Shown here: positions 16,216 through 25,733 of the stretch, piece after piece | Position numbering within the stretch: the first letter of the stretch is position 1 | Layout of the letters: each line of letters opens with the position of its first letter | Assembly: GCA_036337765.1 (NCBI GenBank) | Contig: JAYZDP010000146.1 | Span: forward strand, 1 to 53,586 | Origin: JAYZDP01 sp036337765 | GTDB taxonomy: Bacteria > Acidobacteriota > Thermoanaerobaculia > Multivoradales > Multivoraceae | DNA: 53,586 nucleotides | Direction: 5' to 3' | Notes under the pieces: model-generated | Told to the model about the DNA's origin: nothing | The model's database searches: none | What the model saw: only the letters and a program-made list of their open reading frames with translations | Translations under genes and position numbers: made by a program

Positions 16216-17998
16216 CGTCGGCCTCCGAGTCGCTCGCTTGGCCGCCCCGCACGAAAGCCTCGAACTCGTCGCGAAACTTGTGGATGTAGGACTGCACCGG
16301 CCAGGCGGCGGCGTCTGCGAAGACGCAGATCGTCTTGCCCTCCATGTCTCCGGCGATCGCGAGCAGGGCCTCGAGGTCGTCCGCGCCGCCGCGACCATCG
16401 GTCATCCGGTGGACGATGCGACGGATCCAGCCGGTGCCTTCTCGGCACGGCGAGCACTGACCGCACGACTCGTCGGCGAAGAAGTCCACCGCCGCCTCGA
16501 GTGCGGAGACCATGCTGGTGGAGTCGTCCATCACGATGACGCCGCCGGAGCCCGCCATACTGCCGGCCGCCGCCAGCGAGTCGAAATCCATCCGTACGTC
16601 GATCTCGTCGGCGGTGAGAATCTTCGCCGAGATGCCGCCGGGGACGACCGCCTTGAGCTGGCCGCCGCCGGATACGCCGCCGGCACGATCGATCAGCTCG
16701 CGCAGGGTGACCGAGACCGGAGCCTCGTAAACGCCCGGGGTGGCGACGTGACCGGCGACGCAGAAGAGCCGCGTCCCGCCCTGGGCCTCGGTGCCGATCT
16801 CCAGAAAGCGCGCGGCGCCTTCTCGGAGAATGTAGGGGACACAGCTCAAAGTCTCGACATTGTTGACGATGGTCGGGCAGGCGAACAGCCCCGATACGGC
16901 CGGAAAGGGAGGCTTGAGCTTGGGGAAGCCCTTGCCGCCCTCGAGTGACGTCAGAAGCGCGGTCTCCTCGCCGCAGATGTAGGCACCGGCGCCACGGTGG
17001 ACGACGACCTCGAGATCGAAGCCCGTGCCTTGGATGTCGGCACCGAGCCAGCCGTGATCGCGAGCCTCATCGATCGCCTTCTGCAGCCGCTTCGCCGACA
17101 GGAAGTACTCGCCGCGGATGTAGACGTAGGCCTTGTGGCTGCCGATGGCGTAGGCGGCGATGACCATGCCCTCCAGCAGCGCGTGTGGGTCCCGCTCGAG
17201 GAGGTAGCGGTCCTTGAAGGTGCCTGGCTCGCCCTCGTCGGCGTTGACGACCAGGTACTTGGGCTTCGGCGAGTCTTTCGGCACGAACGACCACTTGACA
17301 CCGGCGGGAAAACCGGCGCCACCGAGACCTCGCAGCTTGGCCGCCTTGACCTCTTCGATCACGTCTTCTGGTGTCATCGATGTCAGCGCCTTGCGCGCCG
17401 CCTCGTAGCCACCGTCCGCCAGGTAGGCGTCGATCCAGGTGCCGTCGATGTTGCCAAGTCTCGCGGACAGCACAGGTCCGTCGGTCGAGATGTACGGCTC
17501 GGGCTCGGGTGTCGAGTCGGGCGAGCCGGGCGCGGCGAGCGCGTCGGCGACCAGGGTGGCGGCCGCCTCGGCCTCGATCGGACCCACGAAGCGCTCGTCG
17601 AGCTGAGCCATCGGCGCCATCTCGCAGGCGCAGAGACATTCGACCTCGGTGAGCGTCACCTCGCCGCCAGGGGTGGTCTCTCCCGGCTTGATGCCGAGGC
17701 TCTCCTCGATCCGTGCCAAGAGGGCCTCGGAGCCGCGCAACCGACACGGGAGGCTGGTGCATACCCTCAGTTCGCGCCGCCCGACCGGTTGGGTGTGGAA
17801 CATGTTGTAGAAGGTCACGGCCTCGCGCACCTGGGAGCGGGAGACACCGAGAGTCGACGCGACCCAGACTTCGGAATCGGGAGAGACGTAGCCGCGGCTC
17901 TCCTGGACCAGCCAGAGGACCGGCAGCATCGCCGCCTTCGGCACCTCGTAGCGCTCGACGATCCGCCGCGCCTCGGCGTTCAGATCCTCGAAGCTCAA
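16208..17998 (-). CDS. nuoEF: NADH-quinone oxidoreductase NuoE-NuoF fusion protein
   Basis: One 596-residue frame. Residues 1-160 are NuoE: VTFYNMFHTQPVGRRELRVC, with the 2Fe-2S ligands in CTSLPC and CLCAC. A Pro/Ser/Glu linker follows (residues about 160-185, PGSPDSTPEPEPY). From about residue 200 it is NuoF: LRGLGGAGFPAGVKWSFVP and VVNADEGEPGTFKDR for FMN/NADH, GAGAYICGEETALL, and ESCGQCSPCREGTGW for the N3 4Fe-4S cluster. This is the NADH-oxidising tip of complex I. The start TTG at 17998 overlaps the nuoD stop (TTGA) and is preceded by GGGGAG. No internal stop or strong start separates the two parts. NuoC and NuoD, by contrast, are separate here. Confidence 0.92.
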   Translation of the reverse strand: MSFEDLNAEARRIVERYEVPKAAMLPVLWLVQESRGYVSPDSEVWVASTLGVSRSQVREAVTFYNMFHTQPVGRRELRVCTSLPCRLRGSEALLARIEESLGIKPGETTPGGEVTLTEVECLCACEMAPMAQLDERFVGPIEAEAAATLVADALAAPGSPDSTPEPEPYISTDGPVLSARLGNIDGTWIDAYLADGGYEAARKALTSMTPEDVIEEVKAAKLRGLGGAGFPAGVKWSFVPKDSPKPKYLVVNADEGEPGTFKDRYLLERDPHALLEGMVIAAYAIGSHKAYVYIRGEYFLSAKRLQKAIDEARDHGWLGADIQGTGFDLEVVVHRGAGAYICGEETALLTSLEGGKGFPKLKPPFPAVSGLFACPTIVNNVETLSCVPYILREGAARFLEIGTEAQGGTRLFCVAGHVATPGVYEAPVSVTLRELIDRAGGVSGGGQLKAVVPGGISAKILTADEIDVRMDFDSLAAAGSMAGSGGVIVMDDSTSMVSALEAAVDFFADESCGQCSPCREGTGWIRRIVHRMTDGRGGADDLEALLAIAGDMEGKTICVFADAAAWPVQSYIHKFRDEFEAFVRGGQASDSEADVA

Positions 17999-19362
17999 CG
18001 ATCCAGCTCCCCGCCGATCATGTTGATCGACCCGAAGGTCGGGACGATGTCGGCCATCGTGTCGCCCTCGAGGAGCTTGGACAGCGCCGACATGATGGCG
18101 AAACACGGTGGGCGGACCCGCACGCGGTAGGCACTGCCGCCGCCGTCGCTCACAACATAAAACCCCAGCTCCCCGTTGGCGCCCTCGACGGGGAAGTAGA
18201 CCTCGCCCTTCGGTGCCCGGATTCCATGGCCGAGCATCACCAGCTTGAACTGCTGCATGAGGCCTTCGATGTTGCCGTAGGCGTTTTCCTTGGCCGGCAG
18301 GAAGACCTGCTTCTGGTCGGCCGCAATCAATGGGTGCCGGGCCAGGCCTGAGCCCTCGAGGGTCGGCCCGGCGACGGCGCAGCCGCCAGCGATGGCGTCG
18401 ATGTTGCCTACCTTGGCCAGGTCGACCATCTCTGCGGCGGGGATGGGGCGCCCAGTCTCAGGGTTGGTCATGACCGGCCCACCCGGTATATCGCGCAGCG
18501 CGGCCTCGACGATGCGCATCGACTGCTCCATCTCTTCCATCCGCACCAGGTAGCGATCCATGTTGTCGCCCGTAGTGCCGACCGGTACGTCGAAGTCGAT
18601 GCGGTCATAGACCGCGTAGGGGCAGTCCTTGCGCACGTCGTACTCGACCCCGCTACCGCGCAGAAACGGCCCCGTGATCCCGTACGCGATCGCGTCCTCG
18701 GCCGAGATCACGCCGACACCGCTCATGCGGTCGGTGAAGATGCGGTTGCGGGTCAGGAGCCCATGCGCCTCGGCGATGACCTTGCGGGTCTCCTCGAAGG
18801 CCTTCCTGCAGGGCTCGAGGAAGTCATCCGGCAGGTCGGCCTTCACTCCTCCGACGCGACAGTAGCTCACCGTCATCCGCGCTCCGGTGACCTGCTCCAC
18901 CAACTCCCACAGGAACTCCCTCGCCTTGATCATGTAGAGAAAGACGGTGAAGGCCCCCAGCTCCATCGCCCCGGCACCGACACAGGTGAGATGGTCGCCG
19001 ATGCGCGAGATCTCGGACAGGATGACGCGGATGTAGTGGCAGCGCTCCGGGACCTCGATCCCCAGGAGCTTCTCCATCGCCATGCAGTAGCCGACGTTGT
19101 TGATCAGCGGCGAGCAATAGTTGAGCCGGTCGGTATACGGCATGACGCCGTTGTAATCGACGGTCTCCGACATCTTCTCGAAGCCGCGGTGGAGGTAGCC
19201 GATCTCGACATCGGTCTCCTTGATCATCTCCCCCTCGAGCACGGCGACGATACGGACGATGCCGTGCATCGCCGGGTGCGCCGGGCCGATGTTCAGCATC
19301 ATGTCCCGGGTATCGAGCCCCTGGCGCTCGTCGGCTGTCGTCGATGTCGTCTCGATGCTCAT
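17995..19362 (-). CDS. nuoD: NADH-quinone oxidoreductase subunit D
   Basis: A 455-residue subunit of the 49-kDa family. It opens with LNIGPAHPAMHGIVRIV, a loop lining the quinone pocket, then EIGYLHRGFEKM, SRIGDHLTCVGAGAMELGAF and GEVYFPVEGANGELGFYVVSDG, and ends GSINMIGGELDR, all typical. Together with NuoB and NuoH it forms the quinone-reduction site. The usual pocket His and Tyr are present (PAHPAMHG; VMPYTDR). It is separated from nuoC by only a few bases and overlaps the nuoEF start. Normal length. Confidence 0.97.
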   Translation of the reverse strand: MSIETTSTTADERQGLDTRDMMLNIGPAHPAMHGIVRIVAVLEGEMIKETDVEIGYLHRGFEKMSETVDYNGVMPYTDRLNYCSPLINNVGYCMAMEKLLGIEVPERCHYIRVILSEISRIGDHLTCVGAGAMELGAFTVFLYMIKAREFLWELVEQVTGARMTVSYCRVGGVKADLPDDFLEPCRKAFEETRKVIAEAHGLLTRNRIFTDRMSGVGVISAEDAIAYGITGPFLRGSGVEYDVRKDCPYAVYDRIDFDVPVGTTGDNMDRYLVRMEEMEQSMRIVEAALRDIPGGPVMTNPETGRPIPAAEMVDLAKVGNIDAIAGGCAVAGPTLEGSGLARHPLIAADQKQVFLPAKENAYGNIEGLMQQFKLVMLGHGIRAPKGEVYFPVEGANGELGFYVVSDGGGSAYRVRVRPPCFAIMSALSKLLEGDTMADIVPTFGSINMIGGELDR

Positions 19363-19368
19363 GCGGAG

Positions 19369-19950
19369 CTAGTTTTGGGGACCGATGAGGGGCTGGCGTT
19401 TCTTGACCGGATAGTCCTTACGCAGCGGGTGGCCCACGAAGCCGTCGTACATGAGGATGCGCCTCAGGTCCGGATGGCCACGGAAACCGATGCCGAACAT
19501 GTCCCACACCTCTCGCTCCAGCCAATTGGCGGCCGGCCAAAGGCTGGCCACCGAGTCCACCTCTGCATTGAGCTCGGGCACCGGGACAGTCATCCGCAGC
19601 CGATGCTTGTGGGTCATCGAGTAGAAGTGGTACACGACTGCGAAGCGATCCGAACCCGGCGGACCCGGCCAGGGATCCTTGTCTGGGATCTGCAGGGCCG
19701 GACCCACGGTGACTCCGGAGGAGGCGAAGAAAGCCGAATTGGCACTCTTGGCGAACTGCGAGTAGTCGACCGCGCTGAGGTCTACGAGCAGGTTCATCAG
19801 CAAGTTCACGTCGTCTTTGAGGAAGGCCGCGGTCTCGAGCAGGGACCCGGGCTCGGCAACGACCGTTGGGTCGCCACGGTAAACGTGGGAAGACGTCACC
19901 CCATCCGGGAATCTCTCGGTGACGGCGGCGATCAGCTCGTTTGGGCTCAC
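19369..19950 (-). CDS. nuoC: NADH-quinone oxidoreductase subunit C
   Basis: A 193-residue 30-kDa-type subunit. The signature is NWLEREVWDMFGIGFRGHPDLRRILMYDGFVGHPLRKDYPV, at the C-terminus as usual. The middle carries an insertion (KSANSAFFASSGVTVGPALQIPD) not seen in short NuoC. The start GTG 19950 overlaps the nuoB stop. It helps to assemble the hydrophilic arm with NuoD, from which it is separate in this genome. Confidence 0.95.
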   Translation of the reverse strand: MSPNELIAAVTERFPDGVTSSHVYRGDPTVVAEPGSLLETAAFLKDDVNLLMNLLVDLSAVDYSQFAKSANSAFFASSGVTVGPALQIPDKDPWPGPPGSDRFAVVYHFYSMTHKHRLRMTVPVPELNAEVDSVASLWPAANWLEREVWDMFGIGFRGHPDLRRILMYDGFVGHPLRKDYPVKKRQPLIGPQN

Positions 19951-20450
19951 GCTTCGAGGATCTCCGGCCGCTCGGCGGCGACGGGTCTCACCCCGGTCGA
20001 TCGCTCGTTCTGGATCTTGTCCTGCAGCTTCATCAACCCGTCGAGCACCATCTCAGGCCGCGGCGGGCATCCCGGTATGTAGACATCCACTGGCATGATC
20101 GTGTCGATCCCCATGACGGTCGCGTAGTTGTCGTAAAAGCCCCCTGTACAGGTGCAGACGCCGAAGGCGACCACCCACTTGGGATCGGCCATCTGGTCGT
20201 GGATACGCGTCAACACCGGTGCCATCTTGTGGCTGATCGTGCCGACCACGAACAGCACGTCGGCCTGGCGCGGCGAGAACCTGGGCAGGCCGGCCCCGAA
20301 CCGGTCGACGTCGTAGTGGGAGCAGGCGGTCGCCATGTACTCCATCCCGCAGCACGCCGTCACGAACGGGTACTGGAAGATCGAGAACTTTCGTGCCCAG
20401 CCCAGGGCTTCATCGAGCCGCGTGGTCAGGAATGACGGTTCGTTTGCCAT
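19947..20450 (-). CDS. nuoB: NADH-quinone oxidoreductase subunit B
   Basis: 167 residues. The terminal cluster N2 is bound by tandem Cys in FVTACCGMEYMA, Cys in FGVCTCTGGFYDNY and Cys in YIPGCPPRPE. N2 gives electrons to quinone at the NuoB/NuoD interface. It lies one base from nuoA and overlaps nuoC by four bases. The extra Cys in GVCTCTGG, beside the ligand, is a minor variation. Confidence 0.97.
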   Translation of the reverse strand: MANEPSFLTTRLDEALGWARKFSIFQYPFVTACCGMEYMATACSHYDVDRFGAGLPRFSPRQADVLFVVGTISHKMAPVLTRIHDQMADPKWVVAFGVCTCTGGFYDNYATVMGIDTIMPVDVYIPGCPPRPEMVLDGLMKLQDKIQNERSTGVRPVAAERPEILEA

Positions 20451-20451
20451 G

Positions 20452-20805
20452 TCACCTCCAATCCAGGGCGTCGTTGTCCCATGCGTACACGAAACCCACC
20501 ATTAGGATGCCCAGAAACACGCCCATCTCCACTAGCCCCAGGGTGCCCAACTTGCGGTAGACCACGGCCCACGGGTACAGAAACACCAGCTCGACATCGA
20601 ACAGGATGAACAGAATCGCAGTCAGATAGAACTTGATCGCCAACCGGCCGATCGGCAGCGCGAAGGGGTCCTTGCCGGACTCGAAGGGCGACAGCTTGAC
20701 GTCCGTATAGTGTTTCTTCCCGAGGGTGGAGCCCAACACCACCATCAGACCCACGATCCCCGCGGCCAGGGCGCCAATCACCGCGATTCCAAGGTACTCA
20801 CTCAT
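20452..20805 (-). CDS. nuoA: NADH-quinone oxidoreductase subunit A
   Basis: 117 residues with three membrane helices. The conserved loop is SPFESGKDPFALPIGRLAIKFYLTAILFILFDVELVFLYPWA; canonical NuoA has a Cys in YECG where this protein has FESG, a common change outside Proteobacteria. It helps to hold the membrane arm to the quinone chamber. Starting at ATG 20805, it follows nuoN after 39 bases, the largest gap in this half of the operon. A weak internal start signal there is possible, but I see no clear promoter. Confidence 0.95.
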   Translation of the reverse strand: MSEYLGIAVIGALAAGIVGLMVVLGSTLGKKHYTDVKLSPFESGKDPFALPIGRLAIKFYLTAILFILFDVELVFLYPWAVVYRKLGTLGLVEMGVFLGILMVGFVYAWDNDALDWR

Positions 20806-20844
20806 GCCCGTGGGCTCCGGCGGAATCTATAGCAACACTCCCGA

Positions 20845-22257
20845 TCATGGCGATACCGCCCAGGGTAGGAGGCCCGCTGGCAGAATGCCGCCGAGTATGG
20901 TGACCACCGCCGCGATCGCCAGGGCCGCGGAGACCGCCACCGGAAACCTCGACGGCGCGGGTTGCTGCGGCTCGCGCATGAACATGTTTACGGCCACGCG
21001 CATGTAGACGAAAGCCGAAATCACGCTGCAGATCACGGCCAGCACCGCCAGCAGCACATGACCGGCGCGTTCGGCGCTCAGAATGACGGTGAACTTGGCC
21101 ATGAAGCCGGCCGTGGGTGGGATTCCGGTCAGCGACAGGAGGAAGAGCAGCAGCAATCCAGCCATCAGGGGTCGCTGCGCCCCCAGTCCTTGATAGCCGT
21201 CGAGAGTTTCGCCTCTGGGCCCCAGCGCGACCACGACTCCGAAGGCTCCCAGCGTCATGAAGACGTAGATGAACGCGTAGGTCATGGTCGCAGAGGTGCC
21301 CTCCGCCGTGCCGCCGACCAGGCCGAGCAACGCGTAGCCCGCATGCGAGATGGAGGAGTAGGCGAGGAGCCGTTTCATGTCGGTCTGGGCCAGCGCTGTG
21401 ATGGACCCGTACAGGATCGACAGCGCGGCGAGCCCCCACAGAATCGGACCCAGAACTTGTGTCTCGGAGCCGAAGGCCACCATGGCCACCCTGCCAAGCG
21501 CCGCGAGTCCGGCTGCCTTCGAGGCGGCCGCCAAAAAGGCGGCGACCGGGGAGCTTGCCCCCTGGTACGCGTCAGGTGCCCAGGCGTGGAACGGCACCAC
21601 CGCGATCTTGAAGGCCAGTCCTGCGACGATCAGCAGGATGGCCGCCGCCAACAGTGGGTCGAGGCCGCGCTCGCTGAGCGCCGCCGCCACGGTCTCGAAG
21701 TCGGTCGCACCGGTGAGCCCGTAGATCAGGCTGATGCCGTAGAGAAAGAGCGCCGAGGCGAAGGAGGCGACGAGGAAGTACTTGATGGCGGCTTCGTTCG
21801 CCAGCGGCCGCGCCACCGTGATGCCGACCAGGATGTAGGAGCAGATCGTCATCAACTCCAAGCCGAGATAGAGGGCCAAAAGATCCGGGGTCGAAACGGC
21901 GAGCATCATCCCGGTTGCCGCGAGCAGCAGTAGGACGTGGAACTCACCCCTCGGGATCTCCTCACCGTCGACGTTTCGTGTCGAGAGCAGGGTGGCGAGA
22001 GCGAGGGAGGCGGCAATGAGGACGGTGAAGAAACGAGAGTAGCCGTCGATAACGATCATGCCGGCGAATCCGGTAGCCGTCCCAGACGGACCCCACGCGA
22101 CGGCAAGACCCGCGGCCACCGCGGCCAGAACCGTTGCGATCGGGGCCATCCAGTTTCGGCGGATGCGGCGCGCCACGAGCATCAGGACCAGCGCGGCGCC
22201 GACCAGAATCAACTCCGGGACGATCAGGGCCAGATCCGACACACCGAGTTGCGTCAC
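20845..22257 (-). CDS. nuoN: NADH-quinone oxidoreductase subunit N
   Basis: A 470-residue antiporter-like subunit with about fourteen helices. Proton-channel residues are in place: Glu in YLGLELMTICSYIL, Lys in GLAFKIAVVPFHAWAPDAYQGA, Lys in FLAAASKAAGLAA, and the late-channel Lys in LAQTDMKRLLAYSSISHAGY. Start GTG 22257 overlaps the nuoM stop and is preceded by GGGAG seven bases upstream. In this operon it comes immediately before nuoA, although canonical operons end with nuoN. Confidence 0.96.
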   Translation of the reverse strand: MTQLGVSDLALIVPELILVGAALVLMLVARRIRRNWMAPIATVLAAVAAGLAVAWGPSGTATGFAGMIVIDGYSRFFTVLIAASLALATLLSTRNVDGEEIPRGEFHVLLLLAATGMMLAVSTPDLLALYLGLELMTICSYILVGITVARPLANEAAIKYFLVASFASALFLYGISLIYGLTGATDFETVAAALSERGLDPLLAAAILLIVAGLAFKIAVVPFHAWAPDAYQGASSPVAAFLAAASKAAGLAALGRVAMVAFGSETQVLGPILWGLAALSILYGSITALAQTDMKRLLAYSSISHAGYALLGLVGGTAEGTSATMTYAFIYVFMTLGAFGVVVALGPRGETLDGYQGLGAQRPLMAGLLLLFLLSLTGIPPTAGFMAKFTVILSAERAGHVLLAVLAVICSVISAFVYMRVAVNMFMREPQQPAPSRFPVAVSAALAIAAVVTILGGILPAGLLPWAVSP

Positions 22258-23717
22258 TGCACGACTCCCGTAAGCAGCTCCGCGACCGGGACACGAAGAT
22301 AGGAGAGAGCGAGCTCCGGGTTGAGGCCCAGGCACACCGCGAGGATGGCCAGCGGGGCGAGCGTGGCGATCTCGCGGGTGTTGAGCTCGAGCCTGAGCCG
22401 CTCCAGACCCGGGTTCAGCCTGCCCATGACCACCCGGTAGTAGAGCCAGATCAGATAGGTCGTGCCGAGAGCGACACCCCACACCGCCATCGCTCCGAGC
22501 CAGGTCCGGGTCGCGAAGGCGCTGCCGATGATGAGGAACTCGCCGACGAATGAGTTCAGTCCCGGGAATCCCGCTGCAGCGAGACAGAAGAGCGCCAGCA
22601 GAGTCGAGTAGATCGGTGCCGCCTTTCCAACGCCTCCGTAGTCCCCGATCTCCCGTGTGTGTGTGCGCTCGTAGATCATGCCGACGCACAGGAAGAGCGC
22701 CGAGGTGACGATTCCGTGGTTGATCATCTGCAGGATCGCGCCCTCGACTCCCCGCTGGTCGAGAGTGAAGATGCCCAGGGTGACGAAGCCCATGTGGCTC
22801 ACGCTCGAGAAGGCGATCAGGCGCTTGACGTCCTTCTGGACCAGAGTGACGTAGGCGCCGTAGACGATGGCGACGGCGGAGATGGCGAGCAGCGGTACCA
22901 GGAACACGCGAACGCCCTCGGGAAGGATGGGAAGCGAGATCCGTAGAAAACCGTAGGCGCCCATCTTCAGCAGTATCCCGGCCAGAATCACGCTGCCGGC
23001 CGTCGGCGCTTCAGTGTGGGCGTCAGGCAGCCAGGTATGCACCGGGAACATGGGCACCTTGACCGCGAAGGCTGCGAGGAAAGCCACGAAGAGCCAGGTC
23101 TGCTGGGCGCTCGACAGGCTGTCGCGCGCGAGCGCGAGGGCCCTGAAGTCGAGGGTGCCGCAGGCGTTGTGCAAAGCGATCATTCCGACCAGCATGAGCA
23201 CGCTTCCAGCCAGGGTGAAGATCAGGAACTTGACTGCCGCGTAGATGCGCCGTGAGCCTCCCCAGATGCCGATGAGAAGGAAGAGGGGAACTACGATCAG
23301 CTCCCAGAAGATGAAGAAGAGAAACAGGTTCGAGGCGGCGAAAAGTCCCACCATCGCGGTCTCAGCGACCAACAGTGCGGCGTAGAACTCCTTCGCCCTC
23401 GTCCTGACGGCCGCCCAGGACGCGCCGACGCACAGGATGGTGAGGATCGTGGCGAGGAAGATGAAGAGCACGCTGATGCCGTCCACCCCCATGCTGTAGT
23501 CGATGTTCCACGTCGGGATCCAGGCGCGTTGTTCGATGAACTGGAGACCGGTCGAGGACTTGTCGAAAGTGCGGTAGAGCGGTGCCGATGCCCCGAGTGC
23601 CAAGACCGCCGTCGCCAGGGCGACCCAGCGTGCCCGCCGTTCCGGCAGGACGAGGACCAGGACCGCCCCGACGAGAGGAAGGAACGTCGTTACCGACAAG
23701 ACGGGATAGGCCGTCAT
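22254..23717 (-). CDS. nuoM: NADH-quinone oxidoreductase subunit M
   Basis: A 487-residue antiporter-like subunit. Channel residues: Glu in FFIFWELIVVPLFLLIG, Lys in FAVKVPMFPVHTWLPDAHTEAPT, Lys in AGILLKMGAYGFLR, and VQKDVKRLIAFSSVSHMGFV. It pumps protons in the membrane arm. ATG 23717 overlaps the stop of the MrpD-like gene before it (ATGA). Standard in length and motifs. Confidence 0.96.
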   Translation of the reverse strand: MTAYPVLSVTTFLPLVGAVLVLVLPERRARWVALATAVLALGASAPLYRTFDKSSTGLQFIEQRAWIPTWNIDYSMGVDGISVLFIFLATILTILCVGASWAAVRTRAKEFYAALLVAETAMVGLFAASNLFLFFIFWELIVVPLFLLIGIWGGSRRIYAAVKFLIFTLAGSVLMLVGMIALHNACGTLDFRALALARDSLSSAQQTWLFVAFLAAFAVKVPMFPVHTWLPDAHTEAPTAGSVILAGILLKMGAYGFLRISLPILPEGVRVFLVPLLAISAVAIVYGAYVTLVQKDVKRLIAFSSVSHMGFVTLGIFTLDQRGVEGAILQMINHGIVTSALFLCVGMIYERTHTREIGDYGGVGKAAPIYSTLLALFCLAAAGFPGLNSFVGEFLIIGSAFATRTWLGAMAVWGVALGTTYLIWLYYRVVMGRLNPGLERLRLELNTREIATLAPLAILAVCLGLNPELALSYLRVPVAELLTGVVQ

Positions 23718-25480
23718 GCGACCAGGGTGACCGCGATCAGCAGGACAAGGATGCCTACGGCCATGAGCAGCCCGTAGTGCTGCGCATTGCCGCTCGCCGT
23801 GGTTTTCAAGATCTGACTGAAACGGCGCGTCGAGTTGCCGATGCCGACCATGGCCGAATCGACGACCGCGCTGTCGAATCTGCGAACCAGGGCGGCGACG
23901 CCGAGAACCGGCCGCTGGATGACGGCCTCGTAGATCTCGCCGACGAAGCCGTATTCGAGACGCGAGAGAGGTCCCTGAATGCCGCTCATGAGACGGGCGA
24001 GGCCGCGCCGGTAGAACCAATCGGTGTCGAGGCTAACGGTGCGCTCGGGATCGAGGTGTCGTAGCAAGAGGGAAAACCCGAGCGCGGTGAAGGCCAGCAT
24101 CCCGAGCGTCGAAGTGACGTGCTGCAAGGTGTAAGGGGCGTAGTCGACGGCGTTTGGCAGCAGGGGGTAGAGGAGCCCAGGAAAGACGCCGATGAGGATG
24201 CAGGCGGCGGCGGCGAGACCCATGGCCGCCAGCATGTTGCTCGGCGGCTCTTTGGCCCGTATGCCCGAGTCCTTGCCGAAGAACATGTAATAGGGCAGCT
24301 TCAGGCCGGTGTGCAGGAACGTCCCTGCCGAAGCGAGCGTGAGCATCAGGAAGATCGTTGCTCGGTGGTCCTCGCCGGCCGCCGAAACCACCATCGACTT
24401 CGACACGAAGCCGCTGAAGAGCGGTACCGCGGAGATGGCGAAGCCGCCGACCATGTAGAGACCGAGAGTGATCGGCATGGTCTTGTAGAGCCCGCCCATG
24501 TCGCTCAGCTTGCGTAGGCCAGTCATCTGCAGGACCGCGCCGGCCCCCATGAATAGCAGTCCCTTGTAGAGAATGTGGGCGAAGGCATGGGCGCTGGCTC
24601 CGTTGATCGCCAACGCGGTTCCGATGCCGACTCCGCAGACCATGTACCCGACTTGGCTGATGATGTGGTAGGCGAGTAGTCGCCGGGCGTCGTTCTCGAG
24701 CACCGCGTAGACGACGCCGTAGATCGCCATGATCGCGCCTAGCCAAACCAGGACCTCGGTCCCGGCGAAGCCCCTGATCAAGACGTAGACCGCCGACTTG
24801 GTGGTGAAGGCGGTCATGAAGATGGCGCCCGTGACCGTGGCCTCGGGGTAGGCGTCGGGGAGCCAGGCACCGAGCGGCGGAACCGCGGCGTTCAGCAGGA
24901 AGGCGGCGAGGATCAGTGCCCAGGAAAGAGTTCCGCTGGTGCCGCCCATGTCCACGAAGGCGAGAGAACCGGATGCCGACCAGTGCAAGACGATGCCGGC
25001 CAGCAGCAGCAGGCCCCCGAACACGTGGACCAGCAGGTAGCGGAAACCGGCCTCGACCGCGGACCGCTCGCGACGCAGCAGGACCAGGAGCGCGGATGAG
25101 ATCGCTAGCAACTCCCAGAAGACGTAGAGCGTCAGGAAGTCGCCGGCAAAGGTCACGCCGAGGGCGCCACCGGCGTACGTGAGAGCTGACACGTGTTGGG
25201 CGTCGTCGTCGACGTGGAGCGCGTACACCATCCCCAGGACAGCCATCGACGAGAACACGTAGGAGAAGATCAGGCTCAGGCTGTCGACACGGCCGAAAAC
25301 GAGCTCCTGACCCAGAAACTCGACCACCCCGTAGCGTCCGGGCGTCATCAGGACGCACAAGACCAGCGCTCCGGTGGGCAGGGCGACCATGGCCACGCGC
25401 CTGAGCCGCGTGGGCAGGAACGGCAGCGCCCACCCTCCCAGGATCAGTAGCAGTCCCGGGTGGACCCACTCAAGAGTCAT
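23714..25480 (-). CDS. MrpD-like proton-conducting subunit with NuoL-type C-terminus
   Basis: 588 residues in the NuoL position, next to nuoM. The core is MrpD-like: FWELLAISSALLVLL (channel Glu), LNAAVPPLGAWLPDAYPEATVTG, FTTKSAVYVLIRGFAG (Lys) and NDARRLLAYHIISQVGYMV. The helix-7 position normally written PPLHAWLP has Gly in place of His, and no Lys is visible just before it. The last 100 residues (EYGFVGEIYEAVIQRP to QHYGLLMAVGILVLLIAV) resemble the C-terminal extension of NuoL/MrpA, including the lateral region. It probably takes the distal place of NuoL in the membrane arm (inference). ATG 25480 lies 11 bases inside the preceding gene; the stop overlaps nuoM. Confidence 0.88.
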   Translation of the reverse strand: MTLEWVHPGLLLILGGWALPFLPTRLRRVAMVALPTGALVLCVLMTPGRYGVVEFLGQELVFGRVDSLSLIFSYVFSSMAVLGMVYALHVDDDAQHVSALTYAGGALGVTFAGDFLTLYVFWELLAISSALLVLLRRERSAVEAGFRYLLVHVFGGLLLLAGIVLHWSASGSLAFVDMGGTSGTLSWALILAAFLLNAAVPPLGAWLPDAYPEATVTGAIFMTAFTTKSAVYVLIRGFAGTEVLVWLGAIMAIYGVVYAVLENDARRLLAYHIISQVGYMVCGVGIGTALAINGASAHAFAHILYKGLLFMGAGAVLQMTGLRKLSDMGGLYKTMPITLGLYMVGGFAISAVPLFSGFVSKSMVVSAAGEDHRATIFLMLTLASAGTFLHTGLKLPYYMFFGKDSGIRAKEPPSNMLAAMGLAAAACILIGVFPGLLYPLLPNAVDYAPYTLQHVTSTLGMLAFTALGFSLLLRHLDPERTVSLDTDWFYRRGLARLMSGIQGPLSRLEYGFVGEIYEAVIQRPVLGVAALVRRFDSAVVDSAMVGIGNSTRRFSQILKTTASGNAQHYGLLMAVGILVLLIAVTLVA

Positions 25481-25733
25481 AGTAGTCCTCGCCCCGCATC
25501 AGCCACACCTTGCCGATGAGCTTTGAGACGACGATGATCGCGACACACGAGATCAACCCATAAAGCGAGCCCCAGGCCGGCCATCCTTCAAAAGAGAAAT
25601 GCGGGTGCCCGCCGCCCAGCAGCAGGGGCAGGGCGATCTCAGCTCCAGCCACGACGCCAAGACTGACGTAGAAGCCGCGCTTGATCCGCCTGAGGCGAAC
25701 GGGATCTTCCAGTTGTTTCGCCAGGAAACTCAC
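25470..25733 (-). CDS. Small two-helix membrane protein inside the complex I operon
   Basis: 87 residues starting at GTG 25733, which overlaps the stop of the preceding MrpD-like gene (GTGA); AAGGG lies eight bases upstream. It has a charged N-terminus (KQLEDPVRLRRIKRG), one helix (FYVSLGVVAGAEIALPLLL), a short loop (GGGHPHFSFEGWPAWGS), a second helix (LYGLISCVAIIVVSKLIG) and an acidic end (GEDYYDS). It is not a NuoK or MrpC homologue by motif. Tight coupling on both sides to MrpD-like genes suggests a structural subunit joining the two. I do not know a characterised family. Confidence 0.75.
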   Translation of the reverse strand: MSFLAKQLEDPVRLRRIKRGFYVSLGVVAGAEIALPLLLGGGHPHFSFEGWPAWGSLYGLISCVAIIVVSKLIGKVWLMRGEDYYDS

